A DNA stretch of 64,000 nt, from NCBI GenBank assembly GCA_936450465.1, contig OW388298.1:10922663-10986662 (forward strand). Reading direction: 5' to 3'. Positions within the stretch are counted from its first letter, which is position 1. Every line of letters begins with the position of its first letter. Under the pieces are notes generated by a model, which was not told the origin of the DNA, did no database searches, and worked only from the letters and a program-made list of their open reading frames with translations. Positions 48,801 through 51,160 of the stretch are shown here, one piece after another. The stretch comes from Gibbula magus (taxonomy: Eukaryota; Mollusca; Gastropoda; Trochida; Trochidae). A program made the translations under genes and the position numbers.

Positions 48801-50631
48801 CCGAAATGTACAGAACGACTATCCTGTCTTGCACTTCTACCAAAAGCAGACCCATGAGGTAAATTATAACCTGGTTCATCTACAGACTGAGAAATACCCA
48901 CTCTCCTAGTATTAATGTTTTGTGAACTAACACTTGGAAAAATACCAGAAGAAGCAATGTTATCACGTGACTGATGGACATAAGGTGTAGAAGCTACGAA
49001 CCCTGGTTGACCTGAATCTGACAAATCAATTAGAGCGTCATCCAGAGTATCTGGAATAAACTCTCCCGGATCACGTGAGACGCTAAACAAATCCTGTGTC
49101 TGTTCAGATGCCATAATGTTTGACAAAAGATGTTGAAAGACAAGAAACCTAAATATAGTCAAAGAACCAATTAATCAGTTTCAACAGGACACACCTGTAT
49201 AGTGAAACAGATTTAACCTTCAAAATTTCACTAAATTCTACATTTTATTTATCCTTGTTTCTAAATGCTAATAGTTACATATTCTGACAAGAAACCTAGA
49301 AGTATCATTAAGTAATTGACAAATCCGGGTCACGGCACCAAATCTGTAATAGGCGTGCCCTCTGATAGGCAGCCCAGTGACAGTAGCTAATTAGATTGTA
49401 CCTTGGTGTTACTCTGTTACATGTTTTATTTGTAGACTTTGCGTTGTGTGATTTTATTGTGTGATGGTAAATTGTAGAAAAACGATGAAACAGTGCACAA
49501 TCCCTTCAGTTCAATGGCATTTGTCAATCCTTTCAACCAAGTAAGAACTCAAAGCAGAAATGTAGATAATAACGTTTTATTACTGTAAGAAACAAGGAAA
49601 TGTCGGAAATAAATAAAATCAACAAAAGTAAAGCACTCGCTCACAGAAACCTTTCTAACCACTACATTAACGATCCTATTTCATTCCTACCACTGATTTC
49701 TCCCCCTTCCCACTACCTACGTAATAAATAACCTAACTCCCAAATGTACTGTTGACCTCGTTGAACTCTAACCCCTGAAACTACCGTCTATTGTCCCTAC
49801 ATCTATTTACCCCTAACTAACATAACGTATATACTCTAATTACTTGTAATGATCTATCGGAAAACGCCAGAGAGATATCCCCCGTAAGCGGCAGTGGAAC
49901 TTACTTAGCAGGCTGCTGCGTCAGTAAGACAACGATTGATAGAGCAACCAGGCCTTTTATACCCATGAGCTAACTCCTGATTGGCTAGCGACAGATTCAC
50001 TGCAGCACTAGTCTAACTTCCGGTTCCGCCTCACAACAAACATGGCGGACACCTAGCCGATAAACAGTACTCTAGCGCTACCAACGGAGGAAATTCCAAA
50101 GGAATTTTACTGCCAAATGTAAGTACAAATAGGTTAATAACTACAAGGAAGCTGCATCAATAGAATCCCCACTTAAATCGCAAAAACACGCTAATAAGCC
50201 ACCCGATAATCCCCTTTATTGACATGTTTACTTTACCGGCAAAATACGTGAAAAGCCACCCAACCTCCCGATAACTAAATAATAATGACCCACTATGCTA
50301 AGTAACTAATTTATACCGCCCATTAACCCATTTATGAATAATAATTACCCTGATTTCCCACATGTTATTTTCTATCAGTCATTTTGCAATCAAAGGAATC
50401 TGTGACAGCCAGTGAAAATAGTGTTGAAATTTCGGTGCCACAGTGTTAACAGAAATGAAAATTAAGCCAATGATTCATTATGACCCCTGAAGTAGTTTAC
50501 TGACCACAATTTCTTTGACATTGACAGGTACAAACATGTTCCTAATATCCAATCGTCAAACGAGTTCGAGTAGCGACAGAGCCGTCAAATGCTTACTTGA
50601 ATTGACTGCGTTTATGGGAAAGTTGTTCCAT
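18829..50631 (-). CDS. PROSER3: PROSER3 homologue (proline and serine rich protein 3), 14 coding exons
   Basis: A multi-exon minus-strand gene. Coding exons in order: 50597-50631, 39790-39871, 33436-33614, 32287-32445, 30932-30966, 29946-30151, 29410-29513, 27116/28082-28218, 23850-24016, 22415-22528, 21046-21855, 19807-20059, 19082-19172, 18829-18874. Every junction has GT-AG and phases close exactly: 2418 nt with one minisatellite unit, or 3384 nt with all 24. Landmarks I remember from vertebrate PROSER3 appear in order: an Asp-Pro-Phe-Gly N-terminus, a PheGluGluSerTrpPro block, TyrIleGluArgPheArg followed by SREER and PheTrpTrp, and EDDILYQWR with a basic RRKM tail. The protein is larger than the human one. 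Its function is poorly known; I assign none. The identification comes from memory and not from alignment. Confidence 0.8.
19082..19172 (-). CDS. PROSER3: PROSER3 coding exon 13
   Basis: 91 nt, acceptor AAATTTCAG, donor GTGAAT. Encodes an acidic start and a conserved-looking helix LysMetLeuArgGlnGlnArgAlaGlu, typical of the PROSER3 C-terminus as I remember it. Ends in phase 2. Confidence 0.82.
19208..19795. repeat. Polypurine/polypyrimidine tract filling PROSER3 intron 12
   Basis: About 590 bp are almost pure A/G on the plus strand (C/T on the transcript), with imperfect internal repeats of about 180 bp built on AAAGGATTGAAAAGAGAAG and GAAGTGAAGATAACAAAA. The tract makes up about nine-tenths of the 634-bp intron between exons 13 and 12. 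Such mirror-type tracts can adopt triplex DNA. Confidence 0.85.
19807..20059 (-). CDS. PROSER3: PROSER3 coding exon 12
   Basis: 253 nt, acceptor TATTTTCCAG, donor GTAAAT. Ser/Pro/Gln-rich with three spaced AspGlnSer repeats (ThrAspGlnSerGln, ValAspGlnSerAsn, GlyAspGlnSerHis). Ends in phase 1. Confidence 0.8.
20359..20565. repeat. Foldback element in PROSER3 intron 11
   Basis: The arms near 20,359-20,400 and 20,525-20,565 are reverse complements: AAGGCATAACTCTTGCCAGT against ACTGGCAAGAGTTATGCCTT. One arm also occurs alone at 31,920-31,945, so this is a family. Confidence 0.8.
20735..20965. repeat. Imperfect palindrome with arms of about 100 bp, PROSER3 intron 11
   Basis: The two halves are reverse complements at roughly three-quarters identity. 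Shared words include GCTCCTTTCA, CCGAATGTC, GGTACATG and CAGAACATGTT. The loop is small. It lies 81 bp beyond the exon 11 donor. Confidence 0.75.
21046..21855 (-). CDS. PROSER3: PROSER3 coding exon 11 (large)
   Basis: 810 nt, acceptor TTTTCAAG, strong donor CAG|GTATGT, phase 0 at both ends. Begins ValAspAlaGluValGlnThrGln and includes HisLeuHisLeuMetCysAspLeuLeuProCysPro, a Cys-containing block. It is followed by a long hydrophilic Lys/Arg/Glu/Asn-rich region that is probably disordered. Confidence 0.85.
22415..22528 (-). CDS. PROSER3: PROSER3 coding exon 10
   Basis: 114 nt (38 codons), acceptor TTTGACAG, donor GTACTA, phase 0 at both ends. Encodes an Arg-rich then Ser/Pro segment ending GlnAspGluIleLys. 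Confidence 0.8.
23850..24016 (-). CDS. PROSER3: PROSER3 coding exon 9
   Basis: 167 nt, acceptor CTCCTACCAG, donor GTAAAT. Encodes the hallmark LysProGluAspAspIleLeuTyrGlnTrpArg segment followed by ArgArgLysMetGlu. This is the strongest single piece of evidence for PROSER3. Confidence 0.9.
24133..24262. repeat. Diverged foldback (family of 59.2 kb)
   Basis: Shares GAGAATACTAAACG, TTTAATAACAT and TCATGAAACGAGTGG with the left arm of the 59,206-59,350 foldback, plus a matching right arm (TGTTATTAAACGGGATGGAGTTTAGCATTTTA). It is shorter and decayed. Confidence 0.65.
25396..25735 (+). mobile_element. tRNA-derived SINE with LINE-like 3' tail
   Basis: The head carries a pol III A box (TGGTGTAGTGGTTAGCATG) and B box (GGTTCGAATCCCA) at tRNA spacing. 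A body of about 200 bp follows, then a 3' end with CATTGAGCA, GGATATTAGGCGTT and an (ATT)n run. That end matches the last bases of the LINE at 15.5 kb, which suggests the LINE machinery mobilised it. It lies in PROSER3 intron 8 in antisense. Confidence 0.85.
25745..26490. repeat. Minisatellite, about 33-bp unit, split by an insertion
   Basis: The unit is ACAATAGTAAACAACCTGCT plus GGGAGGGCATTGC. About five copies lie before 25,905 and about nine after 26,190, with 1-3 bp length variants. A 280-bp element interrupts the array. Located in PROSER3 intron 8. Confidence 0.88.
25906..26187 (+). mobile_element. Small non-autonomous element nested in the minisatellite
   Basis: Begins AGATGTGTTTGTTAAACACGG with GATGCCCCCGG and ends ATTTGGGGGGCATAAAAA. 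The termini carry the inverted words ATGCCCCC and GGGGGCAT. The interior has TTATGGCCAAG repeated twice and a GACAGACGGACAG run. It interrupts the 33-bp array precisely. Confidence 0.75.
27112..28119 (-). repeat. 24-copy, 42-bp coding minisatellite
   Basis: Exactly 1008 bp, or 24 units of 42 bp, nearly identical with only a few single-base variants. No unit has a stop in the PROSER3 frame. On the transcript, each unit contains an acceptor-like CCCATCTTTACACAG and a donor-like CATG|GTAGG. Two units have GTTGG and one has GAAGG at the donor position. Confidence 0.95.
27116..28218 (-). CDS. PROSER3: PROSER3 coding exon 8, ending in a coding minisatellite
   Basis: The acceptor TTTTACAG lies at 28,219. 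The exon opens with a Ser/Gly-rich segment and runs in frame into 24 copies of a 42-bp unit encoding Arg-Pro-Ile-Phe-Thr-Gln-Tyr-Pro-Ala-His-Ser-Arg-His-Gly. At the end of most units stands CATG|GTAGGC, and splicing after the G gives phase 1, the phase exon 9 needs. Using the first unit's donor the exon is 28,082-28,218 (137 nt); using the last it is 27,116-28,218 (1103 nt). Both totals are in frame. The frame hits a TAA at 27,090 soon after the array, so a donor inside the array must be used. Confidence 0.7.
28940..29385. repeat. Degraded GGTAC-rich repeat in PROSER3 intron 7
   Basis: TTCGGTTCGGTACAT words, a TTTTCGGTATACCGAAAA palindrome at about 29,285-29,303 and a TGAACCGTTTCACCCC end suggest a decayed DNA transposon. 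A short acidic open frame at 28,940-29,134 borders it but is unrecognised. A related GAACCGTGATTTGTGTTTTGC piece lies at 38.98 kb. Confidence 0.4.
29410..29513 (-). CDS. PROSER3: PROSER3 coding exon 7
   Basis: 104 nt, acceptor CATGTTTCAG, donor GTTTTG. Encodes a helical segment with LysLeuGlnAlaArgAla..ArgLeuLeu, matching the short Leu-rich helix of PROSER3. Ends in phase 2. Confidence 0.8.
29946..30151 (-). CDS. PROSER3: PROSER3 coding exon 6
   Basis: 206 nt, acceptor CTATCTCAG, strong donor GTGAGT. Encodes the conserved core SYIERFRHGAPMSREERSR and the GluPheTrpTrpLeu motif, followed by a Ser/Pro-rich tail. One of the two most diagnostic exons. Confidence 0.88.
30588..30660 (+). mobile_element. 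Pearl-type element, 5'-end fragment
   Basis: AAAATAGAGCCACTGGCTCTG followed by AGCTTATCAGG resembles the 5' end of the large element at 33,837. Only the terminal piece is present. Confidence 0.5.
30932..30966 (-). CDS. PROSER3: PROSER3 coding exon 5 (microexon, tentative)
   Basis: A 35-nt exon with acceptor CACTCCCTGGCAG and donor GTTACT. Its length (2 modulo 3) is exactly what is needed to bring exon 4 (phase 2) into the frame of exon 6 (phase 1). A better-looking acceptor 35 nt upstream would create an immediate stop. The donor is weak. Phase logic supports the exon; RNA would decide. Confidence 0.5.
31380..31902 (+). mobile_element. Short pearl-type element (about 3 core repeats)
   Basis: About three core repeats (CTGTGACCC..TTTGGGGTCAC..ATCTACAATTTAGAATCC) are followed by an ACGGACGG microsatellite and the 3' end CATCGGGCCTTTCAGGCCTG-ATGAGCTA. 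In PROSER3 intron 4. Confidence 0.75.
31965..32166 (+). mobile_element. Diverged pearl-type element without core array
   Basis: Starts TTAGATCCATGGGCTTTGTAGCTCATCA and ends GGTCAGATGAGCTA, so both terminal motifs are present within 200 bp but the tandem core is missing. Confidence 0.6.
32287..32445 (-). CDS. PROSER3: PROSER3 coding exon 4
   Basis: 159 nt, acceptor CTACCTGCAG, donor GTGGGA. Open only in the frame set by exon 3; the other two frames hit stops at once. Encodes a Ser/Asp/His-rich linker with no known motif. Confidence 0.7.
33120..33412. mobile_element. MITE copy, partial (family of 51.97 kb)
   Basis: Shares ACTAGTGCATTTGTGAAAG, TTCACCTCAAATTTTAACT, CACTCTACTAATCCAGCTTC and the end GCTAATTTCAATCCCTG with the more complete copy at 51,968-52,180. 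Confidence 0.65.
33436..33614 (-). CDS. PROSER3: PROSER3 coding exon 3
   Basis: 179 nt, acceptor ATTTTCAG, donor GTAAAG, ends in phase 2. Encodes a Leu-Ser-Pro-Ser-Arg-Gln segment and a Phe-Glu-Glu-Ser-Trp-Pro block, both PROSER3 landmarks. Confidence 0.8.
33837..38548 (+). mobile_element. Giant pearl-type (Helentron-derived?) element with about 31 core repeats
   Basis: The 5' end is TAGAGCCATGGGCTCTGTAGCTCATCAG: a hairpin, then TAGCTCATCAG. The 3' end has a hairpin (CATCGGGCCT TTC AGGCCTGATG) followed by AGCTA. TAGCTCATCAG and CTGATGAGCTA are exact reverse complements. Between them are about 31 tandem core units of 144-147 bp and then an ACGG/ATGG microsatellite (38,446-38,492). Terminal sequence, core repeats and ACGG microsatellite in this order match the pearl elements described from bivalves, which resemble Helentron-associated elements. 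It has no coding capacity. Confidence 0.8.
33940..38400 (+). repeat. Satellite-like core array, about 145-bp unit x about 31
   Basis: The unit runs GTGACCCCTGTGACCCCATT, TGGGGTCATGGGGTCACGAA, ATCTACAATTTAGAATCC, CCAAGGAGTCTGCACACAAC and on to GAAAATAGGTTTTTAA. Variant units (AACCGGAG, TTTTAGAATCC, GAGACCC, ATACTCATTGG) recur in the same order at steps of about 1016, 879, 726 and 580 bp, showing higher-order duplication of 4-7 unit blocks. Confidence 0.9.
39328..39665. repeat. Foldback plus interspersed repeat, copy B (partner at 11.9 kb)
   Basis: Arms at about 39,335-39,365 (TACTAAAATTACCCGCCCTTGGC) and 39,533-39,560 (GGCCAAGGGCGGGTAATTTTAGTA) are reverse complements. The right part continues as the repeat shared with 11,855-12,015. 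In PROSER3 intron 1, immediately after the exon 2 donor in transcript direction. Confidence 0.75.
39790..39871 (-). CDS. PROSER3: PROSER3 coding exon 2
   Basis: 82 nt between an acceptor TATTTTTCAG and a donor GTATTC. Encodes the conserved Asp-Pro-Phe-Gly-Arg-Asp-Pro-Pro start followed by a Lys/Arg-rich stretch. Separated from exon 1 by a 10.7-kb intron holding the Gypsy element and a DNA transposon. Confidence 0.8.
40138..41643. mobile_element. DNA transposon with CGGCCGC-repeat termini
   Basis: The ends are inverted: CACCCGGTCCGGCCGCTAGG at the left against CCAGCGGCCGGACTGGGTGC at the right. Each end holds several spaced TTCGGCCGC-type words (CAGTTCGGCCGCT, CATTTCGTCCGCCGC). A minus-strand mini-ORF at 40,474-40,582 starts MetGluProValArgTyrProCys and has a Cys-rich pattern like the zinc-finger head of a transposase. 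The superfamily is uncertain (MULE-like is a guess). Length about 1.5 kb, so non-autonomous. Confidence 0.7.
41843..42860 (-). repeat. 3' LTR of the Gypsy element
   Basis: 1018 bp copy of the 5' LTR at a constant offset of 7502 bp. Its AATAAA at 42,074-42,079 (minus) is the likely poly(A) signal of the element. Confidence 0.97.
42861..42873 (-). promoter_or_regulatory. Polypurine tract
   Basis: AAGGGGGGAGGAA abuts the 3' LTR on the minus strand. It serves as the plus-strand DNA primer in the family. Confidence 0.88.
42949..43599 (-). CDS. Extra ORF of the Gypsy element: C2H2 zinc-finger protein
   Basis: 216 residues from the ATG at 43,599, between pol and the polypurine tract where env would stand. 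It holds an unusual finger with C-x4-C-x14-H-x4-H, then a classical finger C-x2-C-x12-H-x3-H after a Tyr-Lys. A Pro/Ser/Thr-rich linker follows, and the tail is basic then acidic (Arg-rich, Glu-rich). It has no signal peptide or membrane segment, so it is not an envelope. A strong acceptor TCTCGCTTCCAG ends 10 bp before the ATG and a CAG|GTGTGT donor lies in the leader at 49,194. Expression from a spliced RNA is likely. GC content is higher than in its neighbours. Function unknown; DNA or RNA binding is inferred. Confidence 0.8.
   Translation of the reverse strand: MEMIINVPQEEIDELEEDRVVFPERGMRCHVLFCPEHTHFARYWGLLDHWLETHRTEVRRYKCSRCGHLSRKKSSSRLHLQRHRQATSEEVWIKNPAFVSPGQLQLPRATVPAGMSRPTHLPRSLKDQRLRDKGRLFGTYRPFESMDWTPPASPSHTTSPSAPSTPPPAPLSPGRLLLRQQEADRRHALPSRRRSREEREEEELEMMELMPSPRHN
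43872..47090 (-). CDS. pol: Gypsy pol: reverse transcriptase, RNase H, integrase
   Basis: Counting from 47,057: RT around residues 95-280 with D164 and the YLDD box (226-229); RNase H around 365-480 with D373, E416 and D441; integrase HHCC finger (H655, H662, C692, C695); catalytic D724, D784, E820 (35 residues between the last two); GPY module at 958-960. All key residues are present. It is in the same frame as the protease, separated only by the TGA at 47,091. There is no ATG near its start, so it is presumably made as a protease-pol extension. It copies the RNA to DNA and inserts it. Confidence 0.95.
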   Translation of the reverse strand, partial: SLVGTVSAIDQVVECQDQKLEQVEQELPPHLQPLIDNSSDKLSVEQKQALTHLVSEFEDIFVGEDGKLGQTSVETHKIDTSGAVPIKLPARRVPLRRKQVIEDEVDKMLEHGVIEPSDSPWSAPVCLVTKKDGSCRFCVDFRKLNSVCTRDAYPLPRIDETLETLGGSKWFSTLDLASGYWQVKMDPRDKHKTAFATHVGLYHFKVMPFGLTNAPATFERLMDKVLGKLRWKKCLCYLDDVIVFGSDFGEALINLRMVFTQLRHANLKLKPKKCTLFQTEVAYLGHIVSVEGIKCNPDKISSVKAWPIPESRTEVRSFLGLVGYYRHFISDFSQIAFPLNRLTRKGVPFVWTEQCDSAFSRLKQCLIDSPVLSFPQEEGLFILDTDASAYGMGAVLSQMQNGSEKVLAYASKTLGPAQRNYCTTKRELLAVVTFLKTFRHYLYGRQFLIRTDHAPLIWLKNFKDPEGILARWLSVIETYSYQIQYRAGTKHGNADGLSRRPVRKCSFQECSDCRDSQGSSEVDYVGDVTSSRVAPLSVSDSVSSPQGDQSSDERDGCFLSQTQTDTLTSSVSNWLPVWTRDELLKGQEDDLGIGPILRLLRENPDKPSRAEIVDLPADAKSLWGQWHNLVVQNGLLYRKVECDIFGPRLQLVAPSTVRDSVFQHLHTDRTAGHFGRDKTLKSIKQRFYWSDMSNDIKRWCKSCLFCARCKPGPGKGKSPLKQFKVRSPLECMALDIVGPLPISRNGSEYIMVVGDYFTKWKEAFAIPNHTAVTVADKLVSEVFCRFGCPLQLHTDQGREFESNLFAEVCRLLGIDKTRTTPYRPQSDGMVERFNRTLKQMLSIYVHQEPLDWDDHLPYLLMAYRCSEHKSTHCSPNLMMLGREIRVPIDVMVESPSEHASDCPVEYVRWLQDTTQKVFQFASEQLGVAATAQKRNYDQGLKSRTFESGEFVWRWYPPKANQKLGLGWDGPYLVVDKVSDLTFRIQKNAGAPVISVHVDHLKPFQGSSIPHNWLDGSAETSREVSCRVDSESEDDSESFSMGGGGFVVNSPLEKSPVRTRVGRAVKPRCIYSP
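47094..47852 (-). CDS. pro: Gypsy protease region
   Basis: Open in the -1 frame relative to gag, from the slip site to a TGA at 47,091-47,093. Carries the retropepsin active-site motif Val-Asp-Thr-Gly-Ser (Asp near 47,638) and a hydrophobic flap-like region further on, with IVGMDFLDRYD typical of the C-terminal part of retropepsin-like domains. It has no convincing ATG of its own, so expression by frameshifting is the likely route. The stop that ends it is in frame with pol and may be read through or may be a recent nonsense mutation. Confidence 0.88.
47849..49114 (-). CDS. gag: Gypsy gag polyprotein
   Basis: 421 residues from the ATG at 49,114, the first ATG after the leader that starts a Gag-like sequence; the open frame itself reaches 49,162. 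The N-terminal half is Ser/Gln-rich. The middle holds a capsid-like domain with a Trp-Gln-Asp-Phe-Leu-Val-His-Phe-Glu motif. Near the C-terminus stands a CCHC zinc knuckle (CFVCQDPGHMRDKC; C-x2-C-x4-H-x4-C) for RNA binding. It ends at TAG 47,849-47,851, directly after a GGGAAAC heptamer. Gag packages element RNA in cytoplasmic particles. Confidence 0.93.
   Translation of the reverse strand: MASEQTQDLFSVSRDPGEFIPDTLDDALIDLSDSGQPGFVASTPYVHQSRDNIASSGIFPSVSSQNINTRRVGISQSVDEPGYNLPHGSAFGRSARQDSRSVHFGVPNTEYDRQNDFLRQNHRTSSVAGLVPGQSGNTSFLDSNLTGDMVYQSDYGSSFVSPPMLKPTRREVRPDFFDGRSCEWQDFLVHFEQVASWNGWSNGEKAQQLTMCLRGTAQKLLSNLTVLQLSDYSAVKSVLTQRFSPKERGVAFRSEFRNRRQGKEESVSDYGYQLRRLALLAFPEATFVSLEPHVIDQFLTGLSNFNMKKHITFSHPQTLEEAIAHGVEFEAVEGHRTKKPETCDRVAMVSEPVSNEGLTLDAVSKLIDEKLERFAKTLQRPRTVRCFVCQDPGHMRDKCPHLAKLGLPVSAKAKARANEGN
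47852..47858 (-). promoter_or_regulatory. Likely -1 ribosomal frameshift site (G GGA AAC)
   Basis: The heptamer GGGAAAC fits X XXY YYZ in the gag frame and is followed at once by the gag stop TAG. Slipping back one base enters exactly the open frame of the protease, which is otherwise closed just upstream by TGA. Confidence 0.8.
49322..49340 (-). promoter_or_regulatory. Primer-binding site, tRNA-His
   Basis: Four bases inside the 5' LTR, the minus strand reads TGGTGCCGTGACCCGGATT. This is complementary to the 3' end of eukaryotic tRNA-His (AATCCGRGTCACGGCACCA), with at most one difference from the form I remember. Confidence 0.88.
49345..50362 (-). repeat. 5' LTR of the Gypsy element
   Basis: 1018 bp, TG...CA. 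Contains TATAAAAGG (minus strand, 49,953-49,961) as a core promoter and AATAAA (about 49,576-49,581). Same length and, as far as I can see, same sequence as 41,843-42,860. Confidence 0.97.
49953..49961 (-). promoter_or_regulatory. TATA box of the 5' LTR
   Basis: TATAAAAGG on the minus strand, about 370 bp upstream of the LTR AATAAA. That spacing is reasonable for U3-R. Transcription would run in the direction of PROSER3. Confidence 0.75.
50597..50631 (-). CDS. PROSER3: PROSER3 coding exon 1
   Basis: ATG at 50,631, 35 nt, ending in phase 2 before a GTAAGC donor. The 11 complete codons plus the split AA|A lysine join directly to the Asp-Pro-Phe-Gly of exon 2, giving an N-terminal spacing like that of vertebrate PROSER3. 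The exon is very short, so the start is inferred from donor quality, phase and position. A 9-codon upstream ORF (50717-50746) would lie in the 5' UTR if transcription starts above it. Confidence 0.6.
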
Positions 50632-51023
50632 GTCATCTAGAAAACTTGACACACTTCATGACAGTTAACATACATTTATAACCTGATGAGATACACTCAA
50701 ACATTAGCAAAAACGTCAATGTTTTGTTTTCAAGTCCACCGCCATAGCTAATGAACTTCCGCTTCCGGTGAAGTCGATTAGAGTACTACTTTACTTACGC
50801 CTTATTTTAATTTTTATACGTTTTGCCAAAATTGGCGAACCGCACATTAATTCAGAATTAATATCTCACCCATATAAACATTCTTTCATAGAATTGTTTG
50901 TATTTGGCAAACGATGTTATCTCAAGACTGTCGAATAATATATTTATGATAGGGATAATGTTGAATTGAAAAGTAGTTGTAGGTTTACGTAATCTTTGTC
51001 GTTCAAAACGAGGCTGATTAAAC
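50632..51023. promoter_or_regulatory. Shared bidirectional promoter region PROSER3 / PFDN2
   Basis: 392 bp separate the divergent start codons. At 50,754-50,772 two ETS-type words stand in tandem (ACTTCCG and CTTCCGGT), a signature often seen in bidirectional housekeeping promoters. No TATA box at a sensible distance is obvious. Transcription start sites cannot be read from sequence. Confidence 0.65.
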
Positions 51024-51160
51024 ATGGCGTCGACTAATGCTGCGAAGGGGAAAGGAAAATCCCAAGAACAGATAGTTTCTGGATTTCAAGAACTTCGTCA
51101 ACAACAACGAATATTAGCAACAAAAATATCTGAAATAGAAATGGATATGAAGGAACACGA
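51024..51160 (+). CDS. PFDN2: PFDN2 exon 1
   Basis: 137 nt from ATG to a GTAATG donor. Encodes the N-terminal tail and first coiled-coil helix. Ends in phase 2; the split codon is glutamate. Confidence 0.93.

Larger units (their letters stand above)
41843..50362 (-). mobile_element. Full-length Ty3/Gypsy LTR retrotransposon with an extra zinc-finger ORF
   Basis: 8520 bp, flanked by a 4-bp target duplication TGTT (41,839-41,842 and 50,363-50,366). The two LTRs are 1018 bp each, begin TG and end CA, and show no difference that I can see by eye. Order on the minus strand: 5' LTR, tRNA-His primer site, gag, protease, reverse transcriptase, RNase H, integrase with a GPY module, an extra C2H2 zinc-finger ORF, polypurine tract, 3' LTR. 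The RT-RH-IN order places it in Ty3/Gypsy. It lies in PROSER3 intron 1 in sense orientation. Identical LTRs imply a recent insertion. A single stop splits protease from pol. Confidence 0.97.
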
